Of a stretch of DNA of 64,000 nucleotides, positions 25,822 through 35,716 are shown in pieces. The position numbers and the translations under genes are program-made. Origin of the DNA: Mesorhizobium sp. DCY119 (GTDB lineage: Bacteria; Pseudomonadota; Alphaproteobacteria; Rhizobiales; Rhizobiaceae); NCBI RefSeq assembly GCF_003590645.1, contig NZ_CP031834.1, positions 1,922,501 through 1,986,500 of the forward strand. The letters run 5' to 3'. Within the stretch, counting starts at the first letter, position 1, and every line of letters starts with the position of its first letter. The notes under the pieces are model-generated. The model was not told where the DNA came from and made no database searches. It was given only the letters and a program-made list of their open reading frames with translations.

Positions 25822-26835
25822 TCAGGCCTCCATGGTTTCGCGAAGGGCCTGCCCGAGACGGGCGGGACCGGGGAAATAGTCCCATTCCTGCGCATGCGGG
25901 TAGGGCGTATCCCAGCCGGTGACGCGGGCAACGGGCGCTTCGAGGTGGTAGAAACAATGCTGCTGGACGAGGGCTGCCAGTTCCGCGCCGAAGCCGGAAG
26001 TCAGCGTCGCCTCATGCACGACGACGCAACGGCCGGTCTTCTTCACAGAAGCGATGATGGTGTCGAGGTCGAGTGGCAAGAGCGTGCGCAGGTCGATGAT
26101 CTCGGCATCGATGCCGGTCTCTTCCGCTGCGGCTTCGGCGACATAGACCATGGTGCCATAGGCGAGGATCGTTATCGCCGTGCCTTCGCGGCGGATCGAT
26201 GCCTTGCCCAGTGGCACGGTGAAATGGCCCTCGGGCACCTCGCCGAGCGGGTGTTTTGACCAGGGCGTCACCGGGCGCTCGTGATGGCCGTCGAACGGGC
26301 CGTTGTAGAGGCGCTTGGGCTCCAGGAAAATCACCGGGTCAGGGTCTTCGATGGAAGCGATGAGCAATCCCTTGGCGTCGTGCGGGTTCGACGGCACCAC
26401 GACCTTCAGGCCGGAGACGTGTGTGAAAAGCGCTTCCGGGCTCTGGCTGTGGGTCTGGCCGCCGAAAATGCCGCCGCCGGTTGGCATGCGGATGACGATG
26501 GGGCAGGTGAACTCGCCGTTGGAGCGGTAGCGCAGGCGCGCAGCCTCCGAGACGATCTGGTCATAGGCCGGATAGACATAGTCGGCGAACTGAACTTCCA
26601 CGCAGGGCTTCAGACCGTAGGCGGCCATGCCGATGGCAGCACCCACAATGCCGAGCTCGCTGATCGGCGCGTCGAAACAGCGGGTGCGGCCATATTTCTG
26701 CTGGAGGCCTTGGGTGCAGCGGAAAACGCCGCCGAAATAGCCGACATCCTCGCCGAAGACGACGACATCGTCGTCCTTGTCCATCGATACGTCCATGGCG
26801 CCGCGGATCGCCTCGATCATGGTCATTCTGGGCAT
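25822..26835 (-). CDS. bkdAB: Branched-chain keto acid dehydrogenase E1 beta subunit
   Basis: The 337-residue transketolase-like subunit has VVVFGEDVGYFGGVFRCTQGL, the DAPISELGIVGAAIGMA motif and GFGAELAALVQQH near the C-terminus. With E1alpha it forms the thiamine-diphosphate heterotetramer that decarboxylates the 2-oxo acids of Val, Leu and Ile. It starts two bases after the E1alpha stop. Confidence 0.95.
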   Translation of the reverse strand: MPRMTMIEAIRGAMDVSMDKDDDVVVFGEDVGYFGGVFRCTQGLQQKYGRTRCFDAPISELGIVGAAIGMAAYGLKPCVEVQFADYVYPAYDQIVSEAARLRYRSNGEFTCPIVIRMPTGGGIFGGQTHSQSPEALFTHVSGLKVVVPSNPHDAKGLLIASIEDPDPVIFLEPKRLYNGPFDGHHERPVTPWSKHPLGEVPEGHFTVPLGKASIRREGTAITILAYGTMVYVAEAAAEETGIDAEIIDLRTLLPLDLDTIIASVKKTGRCVVVHEATLTSGFGAELAALVQQHCFYHLEAPVARVTGWDTPYPHAQEWDYFPGPARLGQALRETMEA

Positions 26836-26837
26836 GA

Positions 26838-28088
<1,251 letters not shown>

Positions 28089-28155
28089 TCAATCCGAAGC
28101 CAATTACATTCGGTAGCCATGGTCAAGTTCGCGAACATGCCGTGGCTCGGTTGCG

Positions 28156-28620
28156 TCATAGCGGCAGCGCCGTGGTCGACTTGATCTCGGAAAGCGAGAC
28201 GATGGAGTTCACTTCCTGGATGCCGGGCAGGCTGCTGAGTTTTTCGAAGAAGAAAGATTGATAGGCGTCGTTGTCGGCGGCGACGACGCGGATCAGGAAG
28301 TCGAACGTGCCCATCAGCACGTGGCATTCCAGCACCTCGTCATAGGAGCGGATGGCATTGGCGAAATCCTCGAGATTTTGCCGGCCGTGCATGGTGAGCT
28401 TCACCAGCGCGAAGATCTGCGCGTTCAGCCCGACCTTACGGCGATCGATGATGGCGACCTGCCGGGTAATATAGCCCTCGTCCTTCAGCCGCTGGATGCG
28501 CCGCCAGCATGGCGACTGCGACATGCCGACCATGTCGGCGATCTCGGCCGTGGAACGCGAAGCATCCTCCTGCATCAGCAGCAGGATGCGACGGTCGAGC
28601 GGGTCGAGATCGTTCGGCAT
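28156..28620 (-). CDS. Lrp/AsnC-family regulator (BkdR-like)
   Basis: The 154-residue protein has an N-terminal helix-turn-helix (LDPLDRRILLLMQEDASRSTAEIADMVGMSQSPCWRRIQRL, quoted in part) and a C-terminal RAM domain for amino-acid binding and oligomerisation. It lies between the bkd operon and a divergent leucine dehydrogenase gene, so it probably senses branched-chain amino acids and controls both, as BkdR does in Pseudomonas. A 22-bp dyad in the divergent promoter is the likely site. Confidence 0.92.
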   Translation of the reverse strand: MPNDLDPLDRRILLLMQEDASRSTAEIADMVGMSQSPCWRRIQRLKDEGYITRQVAIIDRRKVGLNAQIFALVKLTMHGRQNLEDFANAIRSYDEVLECHVLMGTFDFLIRVVAADNDAYQSFFFEKLSSLPGIQEVNSIVSLSEIKSTTALPL

Positions 28621-28684
28621 AGATCAACCGTATGTCGAGGCTGTTGAGCATTATTAATGTCACGATTTTTGATAATAGCAATAT

Positions 28685-28706
28685 ATTAGGCAGAAAATTT
28701 CCTAAT
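28685..28706. promoter_or_regulatory. Candidate Lrp-type operator in the lrp/leucine dehydrogenase promoter
   Basis: ATTAGG and CCTAAT form a perfect dyad around ten AT-rich bases, and CCTAAT recurs at 28724-28729, 18 bp from leucine dehydrogenase. Spaced AT-rich dyads of this type are usual for Lrp-family regulators. Confidence 0.6.
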
Positions 28707-28747
28707 TGCGCAGCTACTATTCTCCTAATGGGAATTGGGAGATTCAA

Positions 28748-29812
28748 ATGACCGAGACTTTCACCACAGGCAGCGCGTCGGCCGAAAAGGTCAGCTTCTT
28801 CGATGATCCGGCAACCGGGTTGCACGCAATCATCGTCATTCATTCGACCGCACTTGGGCCTGCCGCTGGTGGCTGCCGGTTCTGGTCCTATGCACAGAAG
28901 GATGATGCAATCGCCGACGCCTCGCGTCTGGCCGAGGGCATGACCTACAAGAACGCGCTGGCCGGCCTGCCCTTCGGCGGCGGCAAGGCCGTCATCATGC
29001 GCCCGGAAGGCGAATTCGACCGGGAAGCTCTCTTCAAGGCATTCGGCAGGGCGGTGGACAGCCTGGGCGGGAATTACATCACGGCCGAGGATGTCGGCAC
29101 GCATGTCTCCGACATGCAGGCGGTGCGCAGCGTAACCCGTCATGTCGCCGGCCTGCCTTCGGATGGCAGCCATGCCGGTGGCGATCCCTCGCCGTGGACG
29201 GCGCTCGGCGTGTTTCTTTCGCTGCGCCATGCGGTCGAGCGCCGGTTGGGCGGAAAGCTTGCCGGCAGGACAGTGGCCGTGCAGGGCGTCGGCAATGTCG
29301 GCATGGAGCTTTGCCGCCTGCTGCACCAGGATGGTGCGCATCTTGTGGTGGCCGACGGCTCGGCCGAGCGTGCCGCCAAGGCGGCGCATCTTTACGGGGC
29401 CGTGGTCGTCAGACCCGAGGATGTGCTCTCGGCAGATGTCGATGTGGTCGCACCTTGCGCCCTGGGCGCGGTGCTCAACGAGCGTTCCATCGAAAACCTG
29501 AAAGCCAAAGTGGTCTGCGGCGCGGCCAACAACCAGCTTGCGGTGCCGGAAGACGGCCGGCGGCTGGCTGGGCGCGGCATCCTCTATGCGCCGGACTATC
29601 TGGTGAATGCCGGTGGCATCATCAACGTCGTGGCCGAGAAGATGGGCGAGGCAAGTGCTGCGGTCGATGAGCGCGTGTGCCGCATTCCCGAGCGGCTGGC
29701 TGCGGTTCTCGATGCAGCCGAGGCGAGCGGCGAAGGCCCGAACTTCGTGGCCGATGCCATGGCGCGCGCGATCGTTGCCGACGCACGTCCGCAGGCGAGG
29801 CGGGTGGCGTAG
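28748..29812 (+). CDS. ldh: Leucine (branched-chain amino acid) dehydrogenase
   Basis: The 354-residue NAD+-dependent enzyme of the Glu/Leu/Phe/Val dehydrogenase family has substrate Lys K68 (MTYKNA), catalytic K80 (PFGGGKAV) and the nucleotide motif GVGNVG (180-185). It deaminates Leu, Val and Ile to the 2-oxo acids that the adjacent bkd complex consumes. GGGAG lies seven bases before the ATG. The first 14 codons of a longer frame would include the operator, so they are excluded. Phenylalanine dehydrogenase is a less likely alternative. Confidence 0.9.
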   Translation: MTETFTTGSASAEKVSFFDDPATGLHAIIVIHSTALGPAAGGCRFWSYAQKDDAIADASRLAEGMTYKNALAGLPFGGGKAVIMRPEGEFDREALFKAFGRAVDSLGGNYITAEDVGTHVSDMQAVRSVTRHVAGLPSDGSHAGGDPSPWTALGVFLSLRHAVERRLGGKLAGRTVAVQGVGNVGMELCRLLHQDGAHLVVADGSAERAAKAAHLYGAVVVRPEDVLSADVDVVAPCALGAVLNERSIENLKAKVVCGAANNQLAVPEDGRRLAGRGILYAPDYLVNAGGIINVVAEKMGEASAAVDERVCRIPERLAAVLDAAEASGEGPNFVADAMARAIVADARPQARRVA

Positions 29813-29831
29813 CGCTGACGGCTTTGCCGGG

Positions 29832-30806
29832 TTAGCGTTCGAAGACCTGCCGGCCGAACAGGCTGGCGATCAATTCGACGACCAGCAGCGCGCTCTTGCC
29901 GCGGTCGTCGAGGAAGGGGTTGAGTTCGACCAGATCGAGTGAGGTCGTCACGCCGCGATCAGCCAGCATTTCCATGACCAGATGGGCCTCGCGGTAGGTG
30001 ACGCCGCCGCGCACGGCGGTGCCGACGCCCGGTGCGAGGTCCGGATCGAGGAAATCGACATCGAAGCTGACATGCAGCATGGCGTTTTCGGCTTCGACGC
30101 GGTCGAGAATGTCGCGCATGATGCTGCCGGTGCCGCGCTCGTCGATGACGCGCATGTCGAAGACATTGACACCGGCTTCGCGGAGCGCCTTGCGTTCGTC
30201 GTGATCGATCGAGCGGGCGCCGTAGATCGAAACATCCTGCGGCCTGACCAGCGGTCGGTCGTTCGGGAGAATGCCCTCCATGCCGGGACGGCCGCAGAAG
30301 AAGGCGACCGGCATGCCATGCATGTTGCCGGACGGCGAAGTCAGCGGCGTGTTGAAATCGGAATGGGCATCGAGCCACAGCACATGAAGCGGCCGGCCGG
30401 CTTCCGCAGCGAAGCGGGCGGCACCCGACACCGAACCCATCGACAGGCTGTGATCGCCGCCGAGGAAGACCGGCAACTGCCCGGCCGCGAGCGCGCCATA
30501 GGCGGCCTTGTCGAGCGTCCGCGTCCAGCCGGTTATGATTTCGGCGTGGAGAGCAGCGCCGGGGATTGTCAGGTCGGTGACCAGTTCCGGCGTGAGATCG
30601 CCGTGGTCCCGCACGGCATGGCCGAGACTTGCAAGCTCCTTGGGCAGGTCGGCGACGCGCAGCGCATCCGGGCCCATCTTGCAGCCCAGCTTTCCCGCGC
30701 CTTCCTGGACCGGCGCGCCGAACAGGGCGATATTCCTCGGCAATCTGTCGAATATCCGCAACGCGCCAGATTGCACGTTGGAAAGGTCTTTTGGCTGATG
30801 AAGCAT
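29832..30806 (-). CDS. rocF: Arginase
   Basis: The 324-residue ureohydrolase has the Mn2+ ligand motifs GGDHS (H119), DAHSD (D146, H148, D150) and SFDVDFLDP (D249, D251). It hydrolyses arginine to ornithine and urea. Length and GDHSLSMG context favour arginase over agmatinase. It converges with leucine dehydrogenase 19 bp away and is divergent from a Lrp-type regulator that probably controls it. Confidence 0.92.
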   Translation of the reverse strand: MLHQPKDLSNVQSGALRIFDRLPRNIALFGAPVQEGAGKLGCKMGPDALRVADLPKELASLGHAVRDHGDLTPELVTDLTIPGAALHAEIITGWTRTLDKAAYGALAAGQLPVFLGGDHSLSMGSVSGAARFAAEAGRPLHVLWLDAHSDFNTPLTSPSGNMHGMPVAFFCGRPGMEGILPNDRPLVRPQDVSIYGARSIDHDERKALREAGVNVFDMRVIDERGTGSIMRDILDRVEAENAMLHVSFDVDFLDPDLAPGVGTAVRGGVTYREAHLVMEMLADRGVTTSLDLVELNPFLDDRGKSALLVVELIASLFGRQVFER

Positions 30807-30922
30807 GATCGAAATCCCAGGCCGGGGAAGCTTTGTTGTTATGGCTCAACGACCCGGTTTGGTGAAATTACGGTCAGGCGATATCAAAGAATATGCTAGA
30901 CATGTGTATATTTGCATAGTCA

Positions 30923-30953
30923 TTTGAGCAAAACGCCAAATGCTTTGCTCAAA
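30923..30953. promoter_or_regulatory. Perfect 10-bp inverted repeat, candidate operator for the arginase regulator
   Basis: TTTGAGCAAA and TTTGCTCAAA are perfect arms around 11 bp, ending 17 bp before the Lrp-type gene and about 120 bp upstream of arginase. The position suits autoregulation and activation of arginase. Confidence 0.65.
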
Positions 30954-30970
30954 CTATCATCGAGACGAAT

Positions 30971-31387
30971 ATGGACGACCTTGATCGACGCCTGATTTCC
31001 GCCTTGCGCATAGACGGGCGTGCGCCGCTTTCAAAACTGGCGACCATGCTCGGCGTTTCGCGCGGCACGGTGCAGAACAGGCTCGACCGGCTGGTCGAGA
31101 CCAAGGAGATCGCCGGCTTCACCGTTCGGGTTCGCTCGGATCTTTCCGGCGACCGGGTCTCTGCCGTGATGATGATCGAGGTGGAGGGCAAAAATACGCG
31201 CCGCGTGGTGCAGTCCCTCAAGGCGATGCCGGGTATCAAGACGCTCTACACCACCAATGGCGCGTTCGATCTGGTCGCGGAAGTCGAGGTCGCGACGCTA
31301 CTCGATTTCGACAGGGTTCTCTATGACGTGCGCATGATCGACGGCATTTCGAGGACGGAAACGAGCCTGCTGCTCGCGCCGGCGTAA
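30971..31387 (+). CDS. Lrp/AsnC-family regulator (arginase-linked)
   Basis: The 138-residue protein starts MDDLDRRLISALRIDGRAPL, with a helix-turn-helix at about 15-45 (LSKLATMLGVSRGTVQNRL) and a RAM domain (about 65-135). It is divergent from arginase. In agrobacteria and rhizobia an Lrp-type activator (ArcR/PutR-like) beside arginase responds to arginine or ornithine; that function is inferred here. It converges with the next small gene with three bases between the stops. Confidence 0.9.
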   Translation: MDDLDRRLISALRIDGRAPLSKLATMLGVSRGTVQNRLDRLVETKEIAGFTVRVRSDLSGDRVSAVMMIEVEGKNTRRVVQSLKAMPGIKTLYTTNGAFDLVAEVEVATLLDFDRVLYDVRMIDGISRTETSLLLAPA

Positions 31388-31390
31388 ATT

Positions 31391-31705
31391 TCAATCGTCG
31401 TTTGAAGCGTTGAGGTCTTCCGGTCGCAGGCCGTCATCTGTATCGCGGTCATAGAGCGTGGCGCGGATGAAGATCGTGTGGGCGGCACCCGGTTCGATTG
31501 AAAAGACGCCGAACTGCGGGTCGTCCGGGCCATTGGCCGGGATGTGCAGGGCGATGCCGCCTTGCGGGCGCTCGGCCGCCGAGATCAGGAATGTCACGCC
31601 GTTGGGAAGCGCGACTTCGATTTGATCGGCGTCGATTGTCGTTGTCTTGCCGTTGCGGCGCGCGCGAAAGGCGATGCCGCTCTGCTTGTTGCCTGCTTCT
31701 GTCAT
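31391..31705 (-). CDS. Conserved hypothetical protein
   Basis: The 104-residue protein (MTEAGNKQSGIAFRARRNGKTTTIDADQIEVALPNGVTFLIS onward, quoted in part) looks globular, beta-rich and acidic at the C-terminus (LRPEDLNASNDD). It has no signal peptide or helix. I do not recognise the family. The ATG at 31705 has a weak GAAAGAC upstream; a 24-codon extension is possible. It stands alone between the Lrp gene and cspA. Confidence 0.65.
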   Translation of the reverse strand: MTEAGNKQSGIAFRARRNGKTTTIDADQIEVALPNGVTFLISAAERPQGGIALHIPANGPDDPQFGVFSIEPGAAHTIFIRATLYDRDTDDGLRPEDLNASNDD

Positions 31706-32004
31706 GCTGCGTCTTTCAATTTCTGGCGGTACGGATCGATGTGCGAAGGCGATGCTACCAGGAATTTTGCCTGACAAGTAAAATTGGCCGCGACGTATTT
31801 CGCCCGAGAAATCTCAATAAAAATAAATAATTTGACTATTCGGCTGAAGAAGTTTAGAAGTTTTTCATCGATATTTGTTAGATCGAATTTTGGTTTTGCG
31901 CACGCTTAGCGCGCTCCTGACGAACTTCCCTTCAAAATCGAGATGTGAAAATCATCGCGCATTCGTGCGGTGAATGATTAATATTTTCCGTGAAAGGGTT
32001 CGCT
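31706..32004. other. AT-rich leader/promoter region of the cold-shock gene
   Basis: About 300 bases without a convincing gene and clearly richer in A and T than their surroundings. A long 5' untranslated leader is usual for cspA-type genes, whose mRNA folds differently in the cold. I could not place a cold-shock box with certainty. Confidence 0.4.
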
Positions 32005-32214
32005 ATGAGCACCGGAACAGTAAAGTGGTTCAATTCGACTAAGGGCTTCGGTTTCATCCAGCCTGATGATGGCGGCCAGGACGTTTTCGTCCATATCTCC
32101 GCAGTCGAGCGCGCTGGTATGCGCGACATCGTCGAAGGCCAGAAGATCAGCTACGAGATGGTGCGGGACAACAAGTCCGGCAAGATGTCGGCTGACCAGC
32201 TTCAGGCTGCATAA
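32005..32214 (+). CDS. cspA: Cold-shock protein (CspA family)
   Basis: The 69-residue single cold-shock domain begins [20 protein letters not shown] and has RNP1 (KGFGFIQ) and RNP2 (VFVHIS). It binds single-stranded RNA and DNA and acts as an RNA chaperone. AAAGGG lies before the ATG at 32005; an ATG five codons upstream is possible but less typical. A strong terminator follows at 32281. Confidence 0.95.
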   Translation: MSTGTVKWFNSTKGFGFIQPDDGGQDVFVHISAVERAGMRDIVEGQKISYEMVRDNKSGKMSADQLQAA

Positions 32215-32280
32215 ATATCATTCGTCCAGCCGGTGACCACGGATGTACTGGCACCGTTGGCAAGACGAATGACAAGGAAG

Positions 32281-32307
32281 GGTCAGGCAATTGCCTGGCC
32301 TTTTTTG
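32281..32307 (+). terminator. Rho-independent terminator of the cold-shock gene
   Basis: GGTCAGGCAATTGCCTGGCC folds as a hairpin with an AATT centre and is followed by TTTTTT. Confidence 0.85.
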
Positions 32308-32429
32308 TTTCAGCTCCACCCGCGCTCACAGCCGCGCGGTGGGTGACAAGTCTCAGCGCTGTGTAATTCTTGTTTTCGCATTCTTCGAAGGCTTTCGAAG
32401 CGATGCTTGGTTGCTCCAGGAGGCAAACC

Positions 32430-32666
32430 ATGGCCGACAATTCCCAGAAGACCCGCGAGCAGGCTGAGCTTGCCTTCAGCAAGGCGCAGACCCAATCGCT
32501 TGCCCGCAATCGCATCGTCGACGAGCATGACGCTATCGGCAACGAACGCGAAGCCAAGACCGCCAGGCTGCGTGAACTGCGCTTGCAGAAAGAGGCTGAA
32601 GATCTGGCCCGCGCCGCCGCCAATCCGGTCGCGCCGAAGCGCAAGGCCGGCGGCTCCAAGGCCTGA
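32430..32666 (+). CDS. Small charged helical protein, function unknown
   Basis: The 78-residue protein begins MADNSQKTREQAELAFSKAQ. It is rich in Lys, Arg, Glu and Ala, is predicted to be almost wholly helical and ends in a basic tail (PVAPKRKAGGSKA) that could bind nucleic acid. AGGAGG lies seven bases before the ATG, so it is well translated. Similar small proteins are common in rhizobia near cold-shock genes. I do not know a function. Confidence 0.8.
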   Translation: MADNSQKTREQAELAFSKAQTQSLARNRIVDEHDAIGNEREAKTARLRELRLQKEAEDLARAAANPVAPKRKAGGSKA

Positions 32667-32719
32667 TCGCAATCAGGACCGCGCCGGCTTCAACGCACAG
32701 GCGCGATCTCCAATGACGG

Positions 32720-33076
32720 CTACGCCTCTTCGTGAATGATGTAGAGCTTCCGCGTCTTTTCGTGGATCGTCCATTCGCCGCGCCAGCCCTTCGGCAGAAC
32801 CAGCATCTCGCCGGCGCCAACCTCCTGGCTGCGGCCATCAGGGCCATGCAGAGATACGCGGCCCGAGACGATGTGGCAGGTTTCCGAATTGGTGTCGCGC
32901 GATGCCGAGAAGCGGCCCGGCGTGCATTCCCACACACCCACTTCCAGTTTTCCGTCGGGCGAAGACCATAGCGTCTTTGCAGCCTCGACCTGATTGCCCT
33001 CAAGCGAAGTCGGCTTGGGCGCGGGCTCGCCGAGATCGATGGAGGCGAGGTGGGCGAAGGTCTGGAAGTCGGTCAT
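32720..33076 (-). CDS. Cupin-domain protein
   Basis: The roughly 118-residue single-domain cupin has the strand pattern TCHIVSGRVSLHGPDG, then GAGEMLVLPKGWRGEWTIHE, matching the (S)-ureidoglycine/DUF861-type cupin fold. It follows the PuuB-like oxidase gene's strand and lies 105 bp downstream of its stop, so it may be the last gene of the polyamine cluster. Metal-binding His positions are incomplete, so catalysis is uncertain. An ATG four codons earlier is an alternative start. Confidence 0.8.
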   Translation of the reverse strand: MTDFQTFAHLASIDLGEPAPKPTSLEGNQVEAAKTLWSSPDGKLEVGVWECTPGRFSASRDTNSETCHIVSGRVSLHGPDGRSQEVGAGEMLVLPKGWRGEWTIHEKTRKLYIIHEEA

Positions 33077-33180
33077 GATGTTATCCAAAGTTATGCAAGA
33101 ATATGCTCTGCTGGCGTTTTGGTGAGGTCACGCGCCGAACCAACGGCGCATGAGTGCGATTCGACGGGGTCCGAGTTTCC

Positions 33181-34563
33181 TCAGTGCCCGGTGATGCGAT
33201 CGGCGATGGCGGCCAGCTTCGAGGTGTGATCGAGACCAGCTTCCTCGCGTTCGTCGGCCATGCGGTAGAGCTGATACATGGAGTGCACACCCAGCCAGCG
33301 CATCGGCTCGGGCTCCCATTTGCTGACCTGGCGGTTGACCCAGGGCAGCCGGGTCAGTTCGGTGTCGCGGCGCAGGATGAGGTCGCGCAGTGTGCGGCCG
33401 GAAAGGTTTGAGCTCGAGACGCCGAGCCCGACATAGCCGCCGGCCCAGCCAATGCCGGTTTCAGGGTCGAGGCCGGCAGTCGTGCACCAGTCGCGCGGCA
33501 CGCCGAGCACACCGCACCAGGCGTGGTCGATGCGCAGGCTCTTGGTCTGCGGCAGAAGGCGAACGAGGATCGCATGGAGCTTTTCGATCGTCAGCTGCTG
33601 GGTCTGGCCGCGCACGTCAGTCTGCGAGCCGTAGCGATAGGGTACGCCGCGCCCGCCCATGGTGATGCGGCCCTCGCGGGTGCGCTGGGCGTAGCAATAG
33701 GCGTGGGCGGCGTCACCGAGAAGTTCATGCCCTTTCCAGCCGATCTCGTCCCACAGCGCGTCCGACACCGGCTCGGTGATGATCTGCGCGCTGTTGAGCG
33801 GCAGCCAGAGCCGTTCGTTGCCGGGAATGCCGGCGGTGAAACCTTCCGTTGCGCGGATGATGGTGGGCGCGCGCACCGTGCCGCGATTGGTCGTGACCTT
33901 GCCCTTTTCGATGCTGGTCACGGTCGTCTGCTCGTAGATCGGCACGCCGAGGCGCTCGACGGCGTCGGAGAGGCCGCGCACCAGCTTGGCCGGCTGCACA
34001 CGCGCCATGCCGCGCAGAACATAGGCGCCCTGCACATTGTGGATGGCGATGCGGGCGCGGGCATCGGCGGCGCTTAGAAATTCGATGCGGTCGGCCGGCA
34101 TTTCCCATGCCTTGGCCTCTTCATACTCGGCGTGCGCGCGGTCGAGCTGCGGCTTGTTGGTGGCGACAGTGATGTTGTCGGTACGAAGAATGTCGGCGTC
34201 GATGCCCTCGGCTTCAGTGATAGAAATCACCTCCTCGACCGAGCCGTACATTGCGCGCTGCATGTCGATGACGGCGCCGCGCGTCGAGGTCTTGAGGTAT
34301 TTTTCGCGCGACCAGCCGAAGCCGCCAGACAGCCAGCCGCCATTCCGGCCGGATGCGCCGAAGCCGGCGAATTCCTTTTCCACGATGGCGATGCGGATCG
34401 AGGGGTCGGCCTTCTTCAGATAGTAGGCCGTCCACAGGCCGGTGTACCCCGCGCCGACGATGCAGACGTCGGCTTCAAGATCGCCGGGAAGCGGTGCGCG
34501 AAAGGCCGGCAGGCCGATATCGGCATACCAGAAGGAGACGTTGCCATTGACTTTGGCGTCCAT
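33181..34563 (-). CDS. puuB: FAD-dependent amine oxidoreductase (gamma-glutamylputrescine oxidase-like)
   Basis: The 460-residue DAO-family flavoprotein has the FAD motif CIVGAGYTGLWTAYYL, then GFGASGRNGGWLSGG, and a C-terminal GWAGGYVGLGVSSSNLSGRTLRDL. This is the pattern of PuuB-type oxidases, which oxidise gamma-glutamylputrescine or related amines and release an aldehyde, ammonia and H2O2. It is encoded after a polyamine-type importer in the same operon, which supports an amine substrate. ATG at 34563 follows AGGA at ten bases; a TTG two codons earlier is possible. Confidence 0.85.
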   Translation of the reverse strand: MDAKVNGNVSFWYADIGLPAFRAPLPGDLEADVCIVGAGYTGLWTAYYLKKADPSIRIAIVEKEFAGFGASGRNGGWLSGGFGWSREKYLKTSTRGAVIDMQRAMYGSVEEVISITEAEGIDADILRTDNITVATNKPQLDRAHAEYEEAKAWEMPADRIEFLSAADARARIAIHNVQGAYVLRGMARVQPAKLVRGLSDAVERLGVPIYEQTTVTSIEKGKVTTNRGTVRAPTIIRATEGFTAGIPGNERLWLPLNSAQIITEPVSDALWDEIGWKGHELLGDAAHAYCYAQRTREGRITMGGRGVPYRYGSQTDVRGQTQQLTIEKLHAILVRLLPQTKSLRIDHAWCGVLGVPRDWCTTAGLDPETGIGWAGGYVGLGVSSSNLSGRTLRDLILRRDTELTRLPWVNRQVSKWEPEPMRWLGVHSMYQLYRMADEREEAGLDHTSKLAAIADRITGH

Positions 34564-34596
34564 GTTCAAAAAATCCTGCGAGGGGGAATGAGGGGG

Positions 34597-35715
34597 TCAG
34601 GTCAGCGTCATGTCGGCGCGGTCGTCGTCGGCGAGCAGCTTGGAATCCTCCACCGACCAGCGCAGATCGACCTCGTCGCCGATGGCGAAGGGCTTTGCCT
34701 CCAGCGACGAGCGCACGACTGCAATCGAGCCATCACGCAGCACGACCTGGTATTTAGAGCCCGAGCCGAGATAGATCGCCTCGCTGACCTGGCCGGCAAG
34801 GCTGTTCTGCCCGTCGGTGATGGGTGCCTTGGCGGCTGCGAGTGACAATTTTTCGGGGCGTAGCAGGATCACCGGCGTCTCGCCGCCGGCGAGCTTTTCC
34901 TTTGCGACGATCTTCTGGCCGGCGATGGTCAGGCCGGTCTCAAGGCCTGATGTTTCGGCCTTGCCGCGCAAGGTGGTGGATTCGCCGATGAACTTGCCGA
35001 CGAACAGCGTTGCCGGTTCGTCATAGAGCTGGCGGCCGGTGCCGATCTGTTCGATGCGGCCCTGGTTGAACACGGCGATGCGGTCGGACAGCACCAGCGC
35101 TTCTTCCTGATCATGCGTGACATAGACGAAGGTGGTGCCGAGTTCGCGGTGGATGCGCTTGATCTCGAGCTGCAGCCATTCGCGCAGCTTCTTGTCGAGC
35201 GCGCCGAGCGGCTCGTCCATCAGAAGCAGAGGCGGATCGAAGACGATGGCGCGAGCGAGCGCCACGCGCTGCTGCTGACCGCCGGAAAGCTCGCTCGGAT
35301 AGCGATGGGCGAAGTCGGCCATCTTGACCATGTCGAGCGCTGCCTTGACGCGGCGTTCGCGTTCGCCCTTTTCGACGCCGCGAAGGGTAAGGGGATAGGC
35401 GACGTTCTTGCCGACAGTCATGTGCGGAAACAGCGCGTAGTGCTGGAACACGACGCCGATGTTGCGCTTGTGCGCCGGCACGCCGACGATGCTTTCGCCG
35501 CCGACCGAAAGGTCGCCGGAAGTGAGGTCGGTGAAGCCGGCGACCACGTTCAGCGTCGTCGTCTTGCCCGAGCCCGAGGGCCCGAGCAGCGTCATGAACT
35601 CGCCCGGCTCGATATGGAGGCTGACGTTGTCGAGCGCGGTGAACTTGCCGTAGCGTTTCGTGGCATCCCGGATATCGATCGCTGCGCCGCGTTCTCTGGT
35701 CTTGGACGTGGACAT
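34597..35715 (-). CDS. potA: Spermidine/putrescine-type ABC transporter ATPase
   Basis: The 372-residue ATPase has Walker A LGPSGSGKTTT, signature [15 protein letters not shown], Walker B LLLMDEPLGALD and switch His in [12 protein letters not shown]-terminal TOBE domain (about 280-365) is typical of PotA-type importers. It starts one base after the upstream permease stop and precedes the oxidase gene by 33 bp. Confidence 0.92.
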   Translation of the reverse strand: MSTSKTRERGAAIDIRDATKRYGKFTALDNVSLHIEPGEFMTLLGPSGSGKTTTLNVVAGFTDLTSGDLSVGGESIVGVPAHKRNIGVVFQHYALFPHMTVGKNVAYPLTLRGVEKGERERRVKAALDMVKMADFAHRYPSELSGGQQQRVALARAIVFDPPLLLMDEPLGALDKKLREWLQLEIKRIHRELGTTFVYVTHDQEEALVLSDRIAVFNQGRIEQIGTGRQLYDEPATLFVGKFIGESTTLRGKAETSGLETGLTIAGQKIVAKEKLAGGETPVILLRPEKLSLAAAKAPITDGQNSLAGQVSEAIYLGSGSKYQVVLRDGSIAVVRSSLEAKPFAIGDEVDLRWSVEDSKLLADDDRADMTLT

Positions 35716-35716
35716 G

